From the NCBI RefSeq assembly GCF_016462545.1, contig NZ_JAEMTA010000006.1:1-64000 (forward strand): a stretch of 64,000 nt of DNA. Reading direction: 5' to 3'. The position numbers were made by a program, and so were the translations under genes. A model generated the notes under the pieces. It was not told where the DNA came from. It ran no database searches and was given only the letters and a program-made list of their open reading frames with translations. Below, one piece after another: positions 27,945 to 37,017 of this stretch; the first letter of the stretch is position 1, and the number at the start of each line of letters is the position of its first letter. The DNA is from Mycolicibacterium sp. (GTDB lineage Bacteria; Actinomycetota; Actinomycetes; Mycobacteriales; Mycobacteriaceae).

Positions 27945-29729
27945 ATGGCCTTCGACCCCGATGTCGTCCACGCCAAGTACCTCGCCGAGCGCGACAAGCG
28001 CCTGGTTCCCGGCCGCGCCGCCATCCGTGATCTAACCCATGACGAGCGCGTCGCCGACTACCGCGCCGATCCATTCACGCCCATGCTCGATCGCGACCCC
28101 GTCGTCGACGACCCAGACGTCGTGATCGTCGGTGGAGGCATCGCCGGCCTGCTGGCCGGCGCACAGCTGCGCAAGGCGGGCATCGAGCGCATCCGGATCG
28201 TCGATGCGGCCGGCGGGGTCGGCGGCACCTGGTACTGGAACCGCTACCCAGGGGTCATGTGCGACGTCGAGTCCTACCAGTATCTGCCGATGCTCGAGGA
28301 GCTGGACTACGTTCCCAGCCGTCGCTATGCCTTCGGCGAGGAGATCCGGTTGCACCTGCAGGCGATTGCGGACCGCTTCGACCTGGTCGACGGTGCACTG
28401 TTCCACACCGGAGTCACTCGGAGCGCGTGGAACGACGATGCGGGCCGGTGGACGGTGCACACCGACCGCGGTGACGAATTGTCCTGCCGCTACTACGTGC
28501 TCGCCGTGGGAATCCTCAATCTGATGAAGCTGCCGGTCATTCCGGGCATGGACGACTTCGGCGGTCGGGCATTCCACACCGCGCGTTGGGACTACGACTA
28601 CACCGGCGGTGGCCCGGGGCAAGCCCTCACCCGGCTGGGCGACACGTCGGTGGCACTCATCGGTACGGGGGCCAGCGGGCTCCAGGCGCTACCGCCGCTG
28701 GCCGAGAGCGCCAAGCACGTGTACGTCTTCCAACGCACGCCCTCGGCCATCGGGGTCCGCGGCAACCGGCTCACCGATCCGTCCTTCGCCGAGGGGTTGG
28801 CGCCGGGCTGGCAGAAGGCTCGGATGGACAACTTTCAGTCGATAATGCTGGGCAGACCGGTCGATGCCGACCTCACCGACGACGGTTGGACGCAGCACTA
28901 CGCCAGAGTCCAGAATCCGCCGCGGGTCCAGGGTGCGACCATCGCCGAGTTCATGCGGACCGCCGAGGAGCTGGACTTCGGAATCATGGAGGCACACCGG
29001 GCGCGTATCGACCAGCTGGTCACCAAGCCCGACGTCGCCGCGATCCTCAAGCCCTACTACCGGTATCTCTGCAAGCGGCCCTGCTTCCACGACGAATACT
29101 TCGATGCCTTCAATCGGCCCAACGTCACGCTCGTCGACTGTCCGGCGGGCATCGGACGGATCACCGAGCGGGGGCCGGTCGTCGGTGGGCAACAGTACGA
29201 GGTCGACTGCATCGTCTACGGCACCGGTTTCGAGGCCGAACTGACACCGCTGCAACGTCGGATCGGTCACGACGTCGTCGGCCGGGACGGCATCACGCTC
29301 GCCCGGAAGTGGGCCGACGGCGCAGCCAGCCTCTTCGGCATGATGAGCCGCGGTTTTCCCAACATGTTCGTGATGCCCGCCCCGGGCCAACAGTCGGTCG
29401 TCACCGTCAACTACACCCAGATCGCGGTGCTGGGAGCGGAGTTCGTTGCGGGCACGGTCGCGCTGCTCGAGAAGCGGGGGGTCAAGGACTTCGACGTCAG
29501 CGCCGACGCCGAGGCCGACTGGATCCGTCAGATCGCCGAGACGTACGTCGATCCCAGCGCTGTGATGTCCGCGTGCACACCGTCGCGCATCAACAACGAG
29601 GGTGACCCCGGTGGGGTGAAGCCGCGAGACACCAACTACGGGCGCGGCTTCGGCGACTACTTCGCCTACCGCGATCTACTCGAGAGTTGGCTCGCCTCGG
29701 GCGATCTCGACGGACTGGAACTGGTGTGA
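27945..29729 (+). CDS. Long Baeyer-Villiger monooxygenase (594 residues)
   Basis: Type I Baeyer-Villiger monooxygenase with the extra N-terminal 60 residues (FDPDVVHAKYLAERDKRLV) found in the long enzymes that act on large cyclic or steroid-like ketones. FAD motif VGGGIAGLLAGAQL, GGVGGTWYWNRYPGVMCDVES, the fingerprint FGGRAFHTARWD and NADPH motif IGTGASGLQALPP are all intact. ATG 27945 follows AAAAGGAG by four bases. The SDR-fusion gene overlaps its stop in GTGA, and the amidohydrolase follows. Together they suggest ketone to lactone (or ester) to hydroxy acid, which is inference. Confidence 0.88.
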   Translation: MAFDPDVVHAKYLAERDKRLVPGRAAIRDLTHDERVADYRADPFTPMLDRDPVVDDPDVVIVGGGIAGLLAGAQLRKAGIERIRIVDAAGGVGGTWYWNRYPGVMCDVESYQYLPMLEELDYVPSRRYAFGEEIRLHLQAIADRFDLVDGALFHTGVTRSAWNDDAGRWTVHTDRGDELSCRYYVLAVGILNLMKLPVIPGMDDFGGRAFHTARWDYDYTGGGPGQALTRLGDTSVALIGTGASGLQALPPLAESAKHVYVFQRTPSAIGVRGNRLTDPSFAEGLAPGWQKARMDNFQSIMLGRPVDADLTDDGWTQHYARVQNPPRVQGATIAEFMRTAEELDFGIMEAHRARIDQLVTKPDVAAILKPYYRYLCKRPCFHDEYFDAFNRPNVTLVDCPAGIGRITERGPVVGGQQYEVDCIVYGTGFEAELTPLQRRIGHDVVGRDGITLARKWADGAASLFGMMSRGFPNMFVMPAPGQQSVVTVNYTQIAVLGAEFVAGTVALLEKRGVKDFDVSADAEADWIRQIAETYVDPSAVMSACTPSRINNEGDPGGVKPRDTNYGRGFGDYFAYRDLLESWLASGDLDGLELV

Positions 29730-31324
29730 GCACCCGGCAGCGTGTCGCCGTCGTCACCGGTGGCGGCGGCGGCATCGGTGCAGCCATCGCCGAATCAATC
29801 GGTAAGACAGGCACTTTCGTCGTCACCGTGGATCCGCTGGTGTCCATCGACGGTTCCGAACGCCTCCCCCAGACCGAGGAGACCACTGCCGGTCGCATCG
29901 TCGCCGCCGGTGGCGCCGCACGCGCCTCGGGGGTCTCGGTCACCGACGGGGCGAGTGTTCGCGCGTTGTTCGGCGAGTTGGCCGACGAATTCGGCGGGCT
30001 CGACGCCGTGGTCAACGTCGCGGGGATCAGCCGTCCGACCGGCTTCGCGACGGGCAGCGACGACGATTGGCTCGGTGTGCTGTTGGTGCACCTCGACGGT
30101 TACCGCAATGTGCTCTCCGCTGCGCTACCCCTGATGGCGGCCGCAGGCCGTGGTCATCTTCTCGGCGTCACGTCCGGATCGGGATGGCGGGCTGCGGATG
30201 CCGGTGCTTACGGCTGCGCCAAGCGTGCTGTCGCCTCACTCACGTGGCAGTTGGGTCGGCATGCGCCCGCGGGCGTGGTGATCAACGCCATCTCGCCGAT
30301 CGCCGCCACCCGCATGGTGACCGCCGCTCTGGGGCGGACGAAGCCAACGACGAGCACGGCCACCGGCGGTCTCTCGCTGGGCGCCATGCCCGCTCCCGAG
30401 CACCTCGGACCGCTCGGTGCGCATCTGGTCGACGACGCGTTCGCGTCGTGTCACGGGCGGGTGTTGTTCGCCGGCGGGTCCGAGGTCGCGGTGATCGACG
30501 AGCCTCGACTGATCGAGGTGGTGCGCTACGACGACGTTCCATCGCAGGCGCAGGTGGTGGAGGCCGCAACCACCATCGCCCTGGCCCAGGCGGAGGCCGA
30601 CCAGGTCAGCGGTGGCGGGAGCAACGCCCGCTTCGGCGCAACGTTCGACGACTCATCGGCCGCCGATCTCACGCCGGCAGCGGTCCGGTCGTGTGCCGTC
30701 GTCTGCGACCGGCCCGACCTGGCGAACGCGGTCACCGAGGCCCTGCGGTCGAGGGGTGTCATGTGCCACGCCGTCGGCTCGCCGCTGGATCTGGCCGATA
30801 TCGGCCCCGTCGGGGCCGTGGTGATCGCCGTAGCGGGTGCAGACGCCGCCTCGGACGCGACGTCGGACTGGGAGCGCATCCTCGCCGAGCACGACGGCCT
30901 CGTGGGACAGATCCACGCCGACGCCCGATGGACACGGGCCGTCGCCGAGATCGCCGCCGCCGACGACCGTCCGATCCGCCTCATCACCGTCACCGACGCC
31001 GCCACCACCGGCGGCCGCAGCCGGGCCCAGGCGTCCGCGCAGCTTTCGCGGGCGGGCCGCACGGCCACCGGCGATCTGGTGGTGCCCTTCGCGGTGAGCG
31101 CGGAATCAGATCGTGACGAGTTCGACGGCGGCCCTGCCGAACTGATCGCACACCTGGTCTGCAGCCCTGCGGCGGTAGCTCTGGCGGGCGCCGAGTTGGT
31201 CGTCGGGCCGGGGTGGTTCGGGCTGCGCAGTCATCCCCGTCCGGTCGGGAGCATCAGCTTCGGCGGGCCCGCGGTCCCCTCCTGGTTCGACGACGCCCTC
31301 CGAGAGATCGTGCAGCCCCGATGA
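29726..31324 (+). CDS. SDR oxidoreductase fused to a second, degenerate Rossmann-like domain
   Basis: A 532-residue protein, twice the size of an SDR. Residues 1-260 form an SDR: VVTGGGGGIGAAIAESI for the cofactor, VNVAGISRP, LLGVTSGSGW and YxxxK in AYGCAKRAV. Residues of about 320-532 look like a second SDR-type domain (SCAVVCDRPDLANAVTEALR, GAVVIAVAGAD, RLITVTDAATTGGRS) without a Gly-rich motif or YxxxK, so it is probably structural or regulatory. GTG 29726 overlaps the monooxygenase stop by 4 nt. Likely substrate is the alcohol or ketone partner of the monooxygenase. Confidence 0.83.
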   Translation: MSTRQRVAVVTGGGGGIGAAIAESIGKTGTFVVTVDPLVSIDGSERLPQTEETTAGRIVAAGGAARASGVSVTDGASVRALFGELADEFGGLDAVVNVAGISRPTGFATGSDDDWLGVLLVHLDGYRNVLSAALPLMAAAGRGHLLGVTSGSGWRAADAGAYGCAKRAVASLTWQLGRHAPAGVVINAISPIAATRMVTAALGRTKPTTSTATGGLSLGAMPAPEHLGPLGAHLVDDAFASCHGRVLFAGGSEVAVIDEPRLIEVVRYDDVPSQAQVVEAATTIALAQAEADQVSGGGSNARFGATFDDSSAADLTPAAVRSCAVVCDRPDLANAVTEALRSRGVMCHAVGSPLDLADIGPVGAVVIAVAGADAASDATSDWERILAEHDGLVGQIHADARWTRAVAEIAAADDRPIRLITVTDAATTGGRSRAQASAQLSRAGRTATGDLVVPFAVSAESDRDEFDGGPAELIAHLVCSPAAVALAGAELVVGPGWFGLRSHPRPVGSISFGGPAVPSWFDDALREIVQPR

Positions 31325-32199
31325 CGACACCACCGCAGCGGCCCGCCCGCATCGTCGATGCACACGTGCACCTCTGGGACCCCGCCCGTGCCGACTGGTA
31401 CCCGTACCTCTCGCGCTCCCGGGGTGAGTTGAACATGGGCGACGTCTCCGGCATGTCGCGGCGCTTCGACGTCTCGACGTACCTGGCCGAGTCGGCGGGC
31501 TGGAACGTCGAGAAGCTGGTCAACGTCGCCGCCGCCACCGGTGCACACTCGGTCGCCGAAACCCTCGAACTCGATCGGAGTGCGGACACCGCCGGCCACC
31601 CCGACGCCATCATCGGCGGTCTGCCGCCGTCGGACTCGGTGGCCGATGCCGTGGCCGCACTCGACGAACAGCTTGCGGCCCAACGTTTTCGGGGTGTCCG
31701 TCCGATGGGCGCTACCGAGGGGCCATTGCCACCGACCGAGGTGCTTGACGCTTTGCAGGAGCGCGACCTGGTCTTCGAGCTGATGGTGCACCCCGATCAG
31801 TTGATCGATTCGGCCAGGAGACTCGAGGGGCACGGCGATCTCGTCGTCGTCGTCGAGCATGCGGGATGGCCACGCAACGACTCCGACGACGAGCGTGCCC
31901 TCTGGAGCGCCGGCATCGACGCCATGGCCAGCCTTGGCGACAACGTGGTGTGCAAACTGTCCGGCCTTGCGATGCCCTTGCGATCGATGGCGGTCGACGA
32001 ACTCGCGCCCTGGCTCGAGCACGCCATCGAGGCGTTCGGCGTCGACCGCTGCCTGTTCGGGAGCAACTTCCCGGTCGACGGAATGCACGGCACCCTCGAC
32101 ACGCTCTTCTCGTCGTACTCGATGGTGACGGCCGGACTCGACGCCGAGGCTCGCGACAAGCTCTTCGCGGCCAACGCCGAGCGCATCTATCGATGCTAG
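31321..32199 (+). CDS. Amidohydrolase-2 family TIM-barrel hydrolase
   Basis: A 292-residue member of the amidohydrolase-related group that includes lactonases such as LigI and decarboxylases. The N-terminal metal-binding motif is VDAHVHLWDP, a His lies in VVVVEHAGWP and the C-terminal conserved block is RCLFGSNFPVDG. Its ATG overlaps the SDR stop in ATGA. Encoded right after a Baeyer-Villiger monooxygenase, it is a good candidate for opening the lactone product, but decarboxylation or amide hydrolysis are possible. It ends the first plus-strand operon of the island. Confidence 0.85.
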   Translation: MTTPPQRPARIVDAHVHLWDPARADWYPYLSRSRGELNMGDVSGMSRRFDVSTYLAESAGWNVEKLVNVAAATGAHSVAETLELDRSADTAGHPDAIIGGLPPSDSVADAVAALDEQLAAQRFRGVRPMGATEGPLPPTEVLDALQERDLVFELMVHPDQLIDSARRLEGHGDLVVVVEHAGWPRNDSDDERALWSAGIDAMASLGDNVVCKLSGLAMPLRSMAVDELAPWLEHAIEAFGVDRCLFGSNFPVDGMHGTLDTLFSSYSMVTAGLDAEARDKLFAANAERIYRC

Positions 32200-32232
32200 G
32201 TTCGCTTGCCCCAAGCCTGTCTTCCAATCAAG

Positions 32233-32250
32233 CTATAGCTGTTAAAATGG
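32233..32250. promoter_or_regulatory. Operator site D: CTATAGCTGTTAAAATGG
   Basis: Copy of the 18-bp dyad, 65 bp before the first GntR gene. A likely -10 hexamer, TAAAAT (32243-32248), lies inside it at the same offset as in site E, so a bound protein would block the promoter. This fits autorepression. Confidence 0.55.
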
Positions 32251-32314
32251 CGTTTCAGCATGAGCGCCCGCGGCGCAGCACCGCGTCGCCCTCCTCGTCC
32301 GCTGCCGGGTTCGA

Positions 32315-33124
32315 ATGACAGCGATTGGAATTGGCCCCGAGGCTCGACGTCGGTTGTCCGCGCGTCGAACTGCGGAGATCGTCGCCGAGGAGCTGCGCCG
32401 ACAGATCCTCGATGGCGAGCTCGCCGACGGCGATCTGCTCCCCCGCCAAGACATCCTCGTCGAAAGATTCGGAGTCAGTCTGGTATCCCTGCGCGAGGCG
32501 TTGCGAATACTGGAGACAGAGGGTTTGGTGTCGGTGCGGCGCGGTAACCGCGGTGGCGCAGTGGTGCACGCGCCAGCCAGGTCGTCGGCGGCCTACATGC
32601 TCGGGCTGGTGCTTCAGAGTGACTCCGTCGCGCTGACCGATCTGGGATTGGCCCTACAGGAACTCGAGCCGTCGTGTGCCGCACTGGCGGCTCAACGGGC
32701 CGATCGCGGCGAGACCGTGGTCCCGGAACTCGTCAAGCTCAACGACTTGGCCGCAGAACATCTCGACGACGGTTCCCGCTTCACCGACATCGGTCGACAG
32801 TTTCACCACGAAATCGCCCGTGGCTGCGGCAATCACACGATGGCCGTCGTGATGGGGAGCCTTGAGGCGCTGTGGACCAGCCACGAGCGTCAGTGGGCCG
32901 AGCAGACGACCGCGCAGGGCGAGTATCCGTCCCTTGCGGATAGAAGGGTCGCCCACAGCGCCCACGTGAAGCTGACCCAGGCCATTGCGGCAGGAGACGC
33001 CGAGCGTGCGCGGCGACTCGCGGCACGCCACGCGGGCGACACCCAGACCTACGTGGTGGCCGACGATCCCGACCAACGCATTCAGGCGCTGCCCGCACAG
33101 GTGATCTCGGGACGGCGGCGTTGA
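32315..33124 (+). CDS. FadR-subfamily GntR transcriptional regulator, copy 1
   Basis: A 269-residue regulator. The winged helix is at about residues 18-85 with LLPRQDILVERFGVSLVSLR, EALRILETEG and RRGNRGGAVVHAP. The all-helical FCD ligand domain follows, with a metal-type His set in FHHEIARGCGNH and AHSAHVKLTQAI. It is a close paralogue of the regulator at 34715: the recognition region from VSLVS to LQSDSV differs at 2 of about 52 positions. Its stop overlaps the TTG start of the downstream ligase. Site D in its promoter suggests autoregulation by an acid or acyl-CoA ligand. Confidence 0.9.
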   Translation: MTAIGIGPEARRRLSARRTAEIVAEELRRQILDGELADGDLLPRQDILVERFGVSLVSLREALRILETEGLVSVRRGNRGGAVVHAPARSSAAYMLGLVLQSDSVALTDLGLALQELEPSCAALAAQRADRGETVVPELVKLNDLAAEHLDDGSRFTDIGRQFHHEIARGCGNHTMAVVMGSLEALWTSHERQWAEQTTAQGEYPSLADRRVAHSAHVKLTQAIAAGDAERARRLAARHAGDTQTYVVADDPDQRIQALPAQVISGRRR

Positions 33125-34593
33125 CCGAGGTTGCCGAGGAGGGCATTGCCTTCGGTGACCAGCTACGTCGCCTCGCCGTCGACGATCCCGATCACGTCGC
33201 TCTGACGCTCGTGTCCCAGGGCGGTGCCGAAAGTGACTTGACCCTCGATCAATTGGACCGCGCGGCCAATCGGTGGGCCCGGACACTGACCGCGCAGGGC
33301 GCAGGCCTGGGCGCCCTCGTTGGGCTGGCCATCCCGAACTCGGTCGAGTTCGTCCTGGCGGCACTGGCCTGCTGGAAGATCGGCGCGGTGCCGGTGCCGA
33401 TGCGGTGGGACCTGCCGACGTGGGAACGAACCCGACTCCTCGAAGCACTTGGAGCCGCGGTCGTCGTCGACGAGGACGACCGGGACGCTCTCGCCGCGGA
33501 TGCCGCCACGCAGCCCGACGGTCCGCTTCCCACAATCGTGTCACCGATGCAGAACGGCATCTGCAGCAGCGGTTCCACAGGGCTTCCCAAGATCATCTTG
33601 AACACGCGCCCTGCGGAATGGACCTCGGCGCTCAGCGAACCGTTCGCTGCACACTGGGCGCCGGTGCCGCGGCCGCAGACGATTCTGGTACCCGGGCCGA
33701 TGTACCACACCAACGGCTTCAACCCGCTGCTCTATCTCCTCGGCGGAGACCGCCTCGTGGTCCTCGAGAAGTTCAGCGCCGCAGCGGTCCTCGACGCGAT
33801 CGAACGCCACCGCGTCACCCATTTCACCGCGACTCCGACGATGCTCGGACGTATCGCCGACGTACCGGGCGCGGCGCAACGTGACCTGTCGAGCGTCGAG
33901 TGGATCATGCAGGGAGCGGCCGCCATGCCGCCCGATCTGCTGCGCCGATGGTTCGACCTCCTGAGCCCGGAACAGATCATCATGGCCTACGGGATGACCG
34001 AGAATCTGGGACTCGCGACGTTGCGCGGGGACGAATGGCTGCAGCGTCCCGGCAGTGTGGGTCGAGGTTTCCGCGAGACCGAGATCCAAATCCTCGACGA
34101 ACATGGCAACCCGGTGGCCACCGGCGACATCGGCGAGATCTACCTGCGGGCACCGATGAACGACACCTACAGGTATCTCGGCGGGGCGGCGCCTGCCGCC
34201 CCCACCGCAGACGGCTTCCGCTCCGCCGGCGACCTGGGCCGGTTGGATGAGGACGGCTACCTCTACATCGCCGATCGCCGCACCGACATGATCGTCAGCG
34301 GCGGAGCGAATGTCTTTCCCGCAGAGGTGGAGAACGCCCTCATCGCCCACCCCGACATCGTCGACGTCGTGGTGCTGGGGCTCAAGGATCCCGAGTGGGG
34401 CCGTCGCGTGCACGCCGTCGTACAAATCGCCGGGGGCGCAGATGTCGTGACCGCGCAGGACGTCATCGACTACGCCAAGGGACGCCTCGCCCGCTACAAG
34501 GTGCCCAAGACAGTCGAATTCGTCGACGAGATCCCCCGCACGGAGGCCACGAAGGTGAGTCGCTCGGCGATGATCGCGGCGCGCGGCGGCTGA
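33121..34593 (+). CDS. AMP-dependent acyl-CoA synthetase/ligase 1
   Basis: ANL-superfamily enzyme of 490 residues that adenylates a carboxylic acid and joins it to CoA. P-loop GICSSGSTGLPKII, the A5-type YGMTENLGLAT, the hinge Asp region RSAGDLGRLDEDGYLYIADR and the C-terminal catalytic Lys in TEATKVSRS are present. The start is TTG 33121, sharing TTGA with the GntR stop, so regulator and enzyme are translationally coupled. The ligase may make the CoA ester that the regulator senses. Substrate unknown. Confidence 0.87.
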   Translation: MTEVAEEGIAFGDQLRRLAVDDPDHVALTLVSQGGAESDLTLDQLDRAANRWARTLTAQGAGLGALVGLAIPNSVEFVLAALACWKIGAVPVPMRWDLPTWERTRLLEALGAAVVVDEDDRDALAADAATQPDGPLPTIVSPMQNGICSSGSTGLPKIILNTRPAEWTSALSEPFAAHWAPVPRPQTILVPGPMYHTNGFNPLLYLLGGDRLVVLEKFSAAAVLDAIERHRVTHFTATPTMLGRIADVPGAAQRDLSSVEWIMQGAAAMPPDLLRRWFDLLSPEQIIMAYGMTENLGLATLRGDEWLQRPGSVGRGFRETEIQILDEHGNPVATGDIGEIYLRAPMNDTYRYLGGAAPAAPTADGFRSAGDLGRLDEDGYLYIADRRTDMIVSGGANVFPAEVENALIAHPDIVDVVVLGLKDPEWGRRVHAVVQIAGGADVVTAQDVIDYAKGRLARYKVPKTVEFVDEIPRTEATKVSRSAMIAARGG

Positions 34594-34675
34594 CCGGGCC
34601 ACTCCCCTCCAGGGCTGGATTCAATTCGTCGCTCCGCCCAATCCAGCCGGAAGAGCGACGCCCGTGTTCAGGGCC

Positions 34676-34693
34676 CTGACGATGTTAAAATCG
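34676..34693. promoter_or_regulatory. Operator site E: CTGACGATGTTAAAATCG
   Basis: The weakest copy of the 18-bp dyad, 21 bp before the second GntR gene, with a TAAAAT hexamer at 34686-34691 at the same offset as in site D. The similarity of D and E may partly reflect duplication of the regulator gene with its promoter. Confidence 0.5.
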
Positions 34694-34714
34694 CAGCTCA
34701 CTGACGAGGAGCAC

Positions 34715-35518
34715 ATGACCACCCTTGGAATCGGCGCGGAAGCACACCGTCGACTGTCGTCGCGTCGCACCGCAGAGATCGTCGCAGACGAGCTGCGCCA
34801 GCAGATCGTCAGCGGCAAGCTCGCCGACGGTGATCTGCTGCCAGGTCAGAAGCAGCTCGTCGAACAGTTCAACGTCAGCCTGGTCTCCGTTCGGGAGGCA
34901 CTGCGCATCCTCGAGACCGAAGGCCTGCTGTCCGTCCGCCGCGGCAACCGCGGTGGAGCTGTGGTGCACGCGCCCGCGAGGTCCAGCGCCGCATACATGT
35001 TGGGACTGGTCCTGCAGAGCGACTCGGTTCCGGTCACCGATCTCCAAACCGCACTGAAGGAGCTCGAGCCGTCGTGCGCAGCACTCGCCGCACTGCGACC
35101 CGATCGGGCCACCACACTGCTCCCCCAGCTGGTTCAGAGCAACGAGGCCATGGCCGACAATCTGAGCGAACCGGAGAAGTTCTCCGAAATCGGCCGAGAG
35201 TTCCACCACCTCTTGGCGCTCGGGTGCGGCAATAACACGATGGTCGTGGTGATGGGCAGCCTCGAGGCACTGTGGATCAGCCAAGAAGGCGAATGGTTCA
35301 GCCGGGCCGAGGAGGAGAACGCCTTCCCCACGCTGGCCAAGCGCCGCACGGCACTCAACGCTCACATCAAGATGACCGAGGCGATCGCCGACGGAAACGT
35401 CGAGCGGGCTAGGCGTTTGGCCTACAAGCACATCGACGACGCCCACGCTCACGCGCTGCCTGTCTCCGATCAGCGCATCCGGGCCCATTCACCGCAGGCG
35501 ATGTCGCGACGCGGCTGA
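34715..35518 (+). CDS. FadR-subfamily GntR transcriptional regulator, copy 2
   Basis: A 267-residue paralogue of the regulator at 32315, with the same start (MTTLGIGAEAHRRLS against MTAIGIGPEARRRLS), a nearly identical winged helix, and an FCD domain that is more diverged after residue 110 (FHHLLALGCGNN, HIKMTEAIADGNVERARR). ATG 34715 follows GAGGAG by five bases. The same DNA sites are expected for both copies, but the ligand may differ. It is transcribed alone and converges on the thiolase gene. Confidence 0.9.
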   Translation: MTTLGIGAEAHRRLSSRRTAEIVADELRQQIVSGKLADGDLLPGQKQLVEQFNVSLVSVREALRILETEGLLSVRRGNRGGAVVHAPARSSAAYMLGLVLQSDSVPVTDLQTALKELEPSCAALAALRPDRATTLLPQLVQSNEAMADNLSEPEKFSEIGREFHHLLALGCGNNTMVVVMGSLEALWISQEGEWFSRAEEENAFPTLAKRRTALNAHIKMTEAIADGNVERARRLAYKHIDDAHAHALPVSDQRIRAHSPQAMSRRG

Positions 35519-35547
35519 CACATGCCGTCCGTCAGGCTCCGTTCGGG

Positions 35548-37017
35548 CTACCAGCGAGCTTCGTTGCGACGGCCATCAGTACTGACCGTCACCTCGGTGC
35601 CGACCAGCTCCCGAGACTCCGCGTCCACCAGGAGATCCCGTTGGTGGACCCGGGCCAGCGCTCGACCGTCGATGGTGTCGACTACCACCAGACCCTGGAC
35701 GGGGGCTCCGTCGCGCCCGTGGGCCACGGTGTAGGCGCGTACCGTCGCCGGGCCCGACCAGGCCGTCAGCAGCGGTTCCTGGCTTTGGGTGGCATCCACC
35801 TCTGCCTGCAGCCGGGTGAGGTCGGGGGCGACCGTCGACGCCGCCGCGGCCGGGGCACTCGACCAGACCGCCGCCACGTGTTTGGCCAGGTGCATACCCA
35901 CCCCCGTGACCAGGGCGTGGCCGGGGTCTGCGCGCAACCGGTCGAAGGTGCTCGCGATGGCATGGGTGAGATAGCCGCTTGCCGGGCCACCGGCGTACGG
36001 CAGTCCGCCGGTCACGGTGAGGCCGCGGGGATCGTCGATCGCCAATCCGACTGCGTCACAGGCCAATCGCAGGGACGAAGGGAAACAGGAGTACAGATCG
36101 AAGACGTCTACGTCATCGAGAGTGATGTCTGCCGACGACAGCGCGTGGCTGCCGGCGACGGCCATGGCGACTGAACGCGACATGTCGGTGCGCGCGGCGA
36201 CGCTGGCCGGATCCTCCGCATAACCCCAGCCGCTCAGATACAGCCGGTGATCCTCGGCGACACCCAGCGCGTCCGCCTTCGCCGCGGTTGCCAGCAGCAG
36301 CGCGGCGGACATGTCGACGTCCATCACCGCGACCTCGTGCTTGGTGTAGGGCCAACCGACGTAGCGGTTTTCCGCGGTCGCGGTCCCCACCGTGCGAGCG
36401 TCCAGCGCGGTCTGGCGCCAGGCGTGCGGGTTGGCCGCTGCCGTGACGCTCATCCTCGACATCATCGTGGCCGCCTCGATCGCGTCGTCCGCCAGCGAGG
36501 TTCCTCGCGTGGCCCGACGCGCGGTGTCCCACAGCGGGAACGTCTCCCACGCCTGCATCACCTCGTGCGCGATCTCGGATTCGTGCGGAGGTTCCCAGGG
36601 AAACGGCGTCGCCTTGCGGTGGCTCCACGGCAGCCGCTCACCTCTCTTCTTGGCGGCGCGCACCGTGGCCAGCGCCTCCGCGCTGCACACCAGGGCGAGG
36701 TCCATCTCGCCGCGCCGCATCGCCGTGGCGGTCCGGTTCACCAGGTCTTGGGGCGTGGTTCCCCCGATGCCGGAGTAGACGCGGTGGCGCGGGGAGACTC
36801 CGAGTTCGGCCGCCAACCGACCGACCGGATCGTCGTACGGCCAGCTCTGACAGTAGACGACCTGCAGCGAGTCCAGCTGCTGCAGAACAGCACTCATGCC
36901 CACGACGGCCGCAGCCTCACGGGCCCGCTCCGTCCAGCTGACCAGTGGCTCCGGCGCGTTGCCGTCGCGAACCGTTCGTTGCGACGCTCCGATGACGCAG
37001 AGCCGACGATCCCGCAT
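35548..37017 (-). CDS. Thiolase-like acetyl-CoA acetyltransferase family protein
   Basis: A 489-residue thiolase-superfamily protein of the type annotated in mycobacteria as acetyl-CoA acetyltransferase. Recognisable parts are YSGIGGTTPQDLVNRTATAM, DVDVFDLYSCFPSSLRLAC and the C-terminal GGLPYAGGPASGYLTHAIAS, with GVGMHLAKH near the active site. The classical GHPxG loop is absent. A C-terminal 90-residue domain (VRAYTVAHGRDGAPVQG) resembles the DUF35-like OB fold sometimes fused to such proteins. It starts one base after the P450 stop, so it is the last gene of ALDH-TetR-P450-thiolase. Confidence 0.8.
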   Translation of the reverse strand: MRDRRLCVIGASQRTVRDGNAPEPLVSWTERAREAAAVVGMSAVLQQLDSLQVVYCQSWPYDDPVGRLAAELGVSPRHRVYSGIGGTTPQDLVNRTATAMRRGEMDLALVCSAEALATVRAAKKRGERLPWSHRKATPFPWEPPHESEIAHEVMQAWETFPLWDTARRATRGTSLADDAIEAATMMSRMSVTAAANPHAWRQTALDARTVGTATAENRYVGWPYTKHEVAVMDVDMSAALLLATAAKADALGVAEDHRLYLSGWGYAEDPASVAARTDMSRSVAMAVAGSHALSSADITLDDVDVFDLYSCFPSSLRLACDAVGLAIDDPRGLTVTGGLPYAGGPASGYLTHAIASTFDRLRADPGHALVTGVGMHLAKHVAAVWSSAPAAAASTVAPDLTRLQAEVDATQSQEPLLTAWSGPATVRAYTVAHGRDGAPVQGLVVVDTIDGRALARVHQRDLLVDAESRELVGTEVTVSTDGRRNEARW

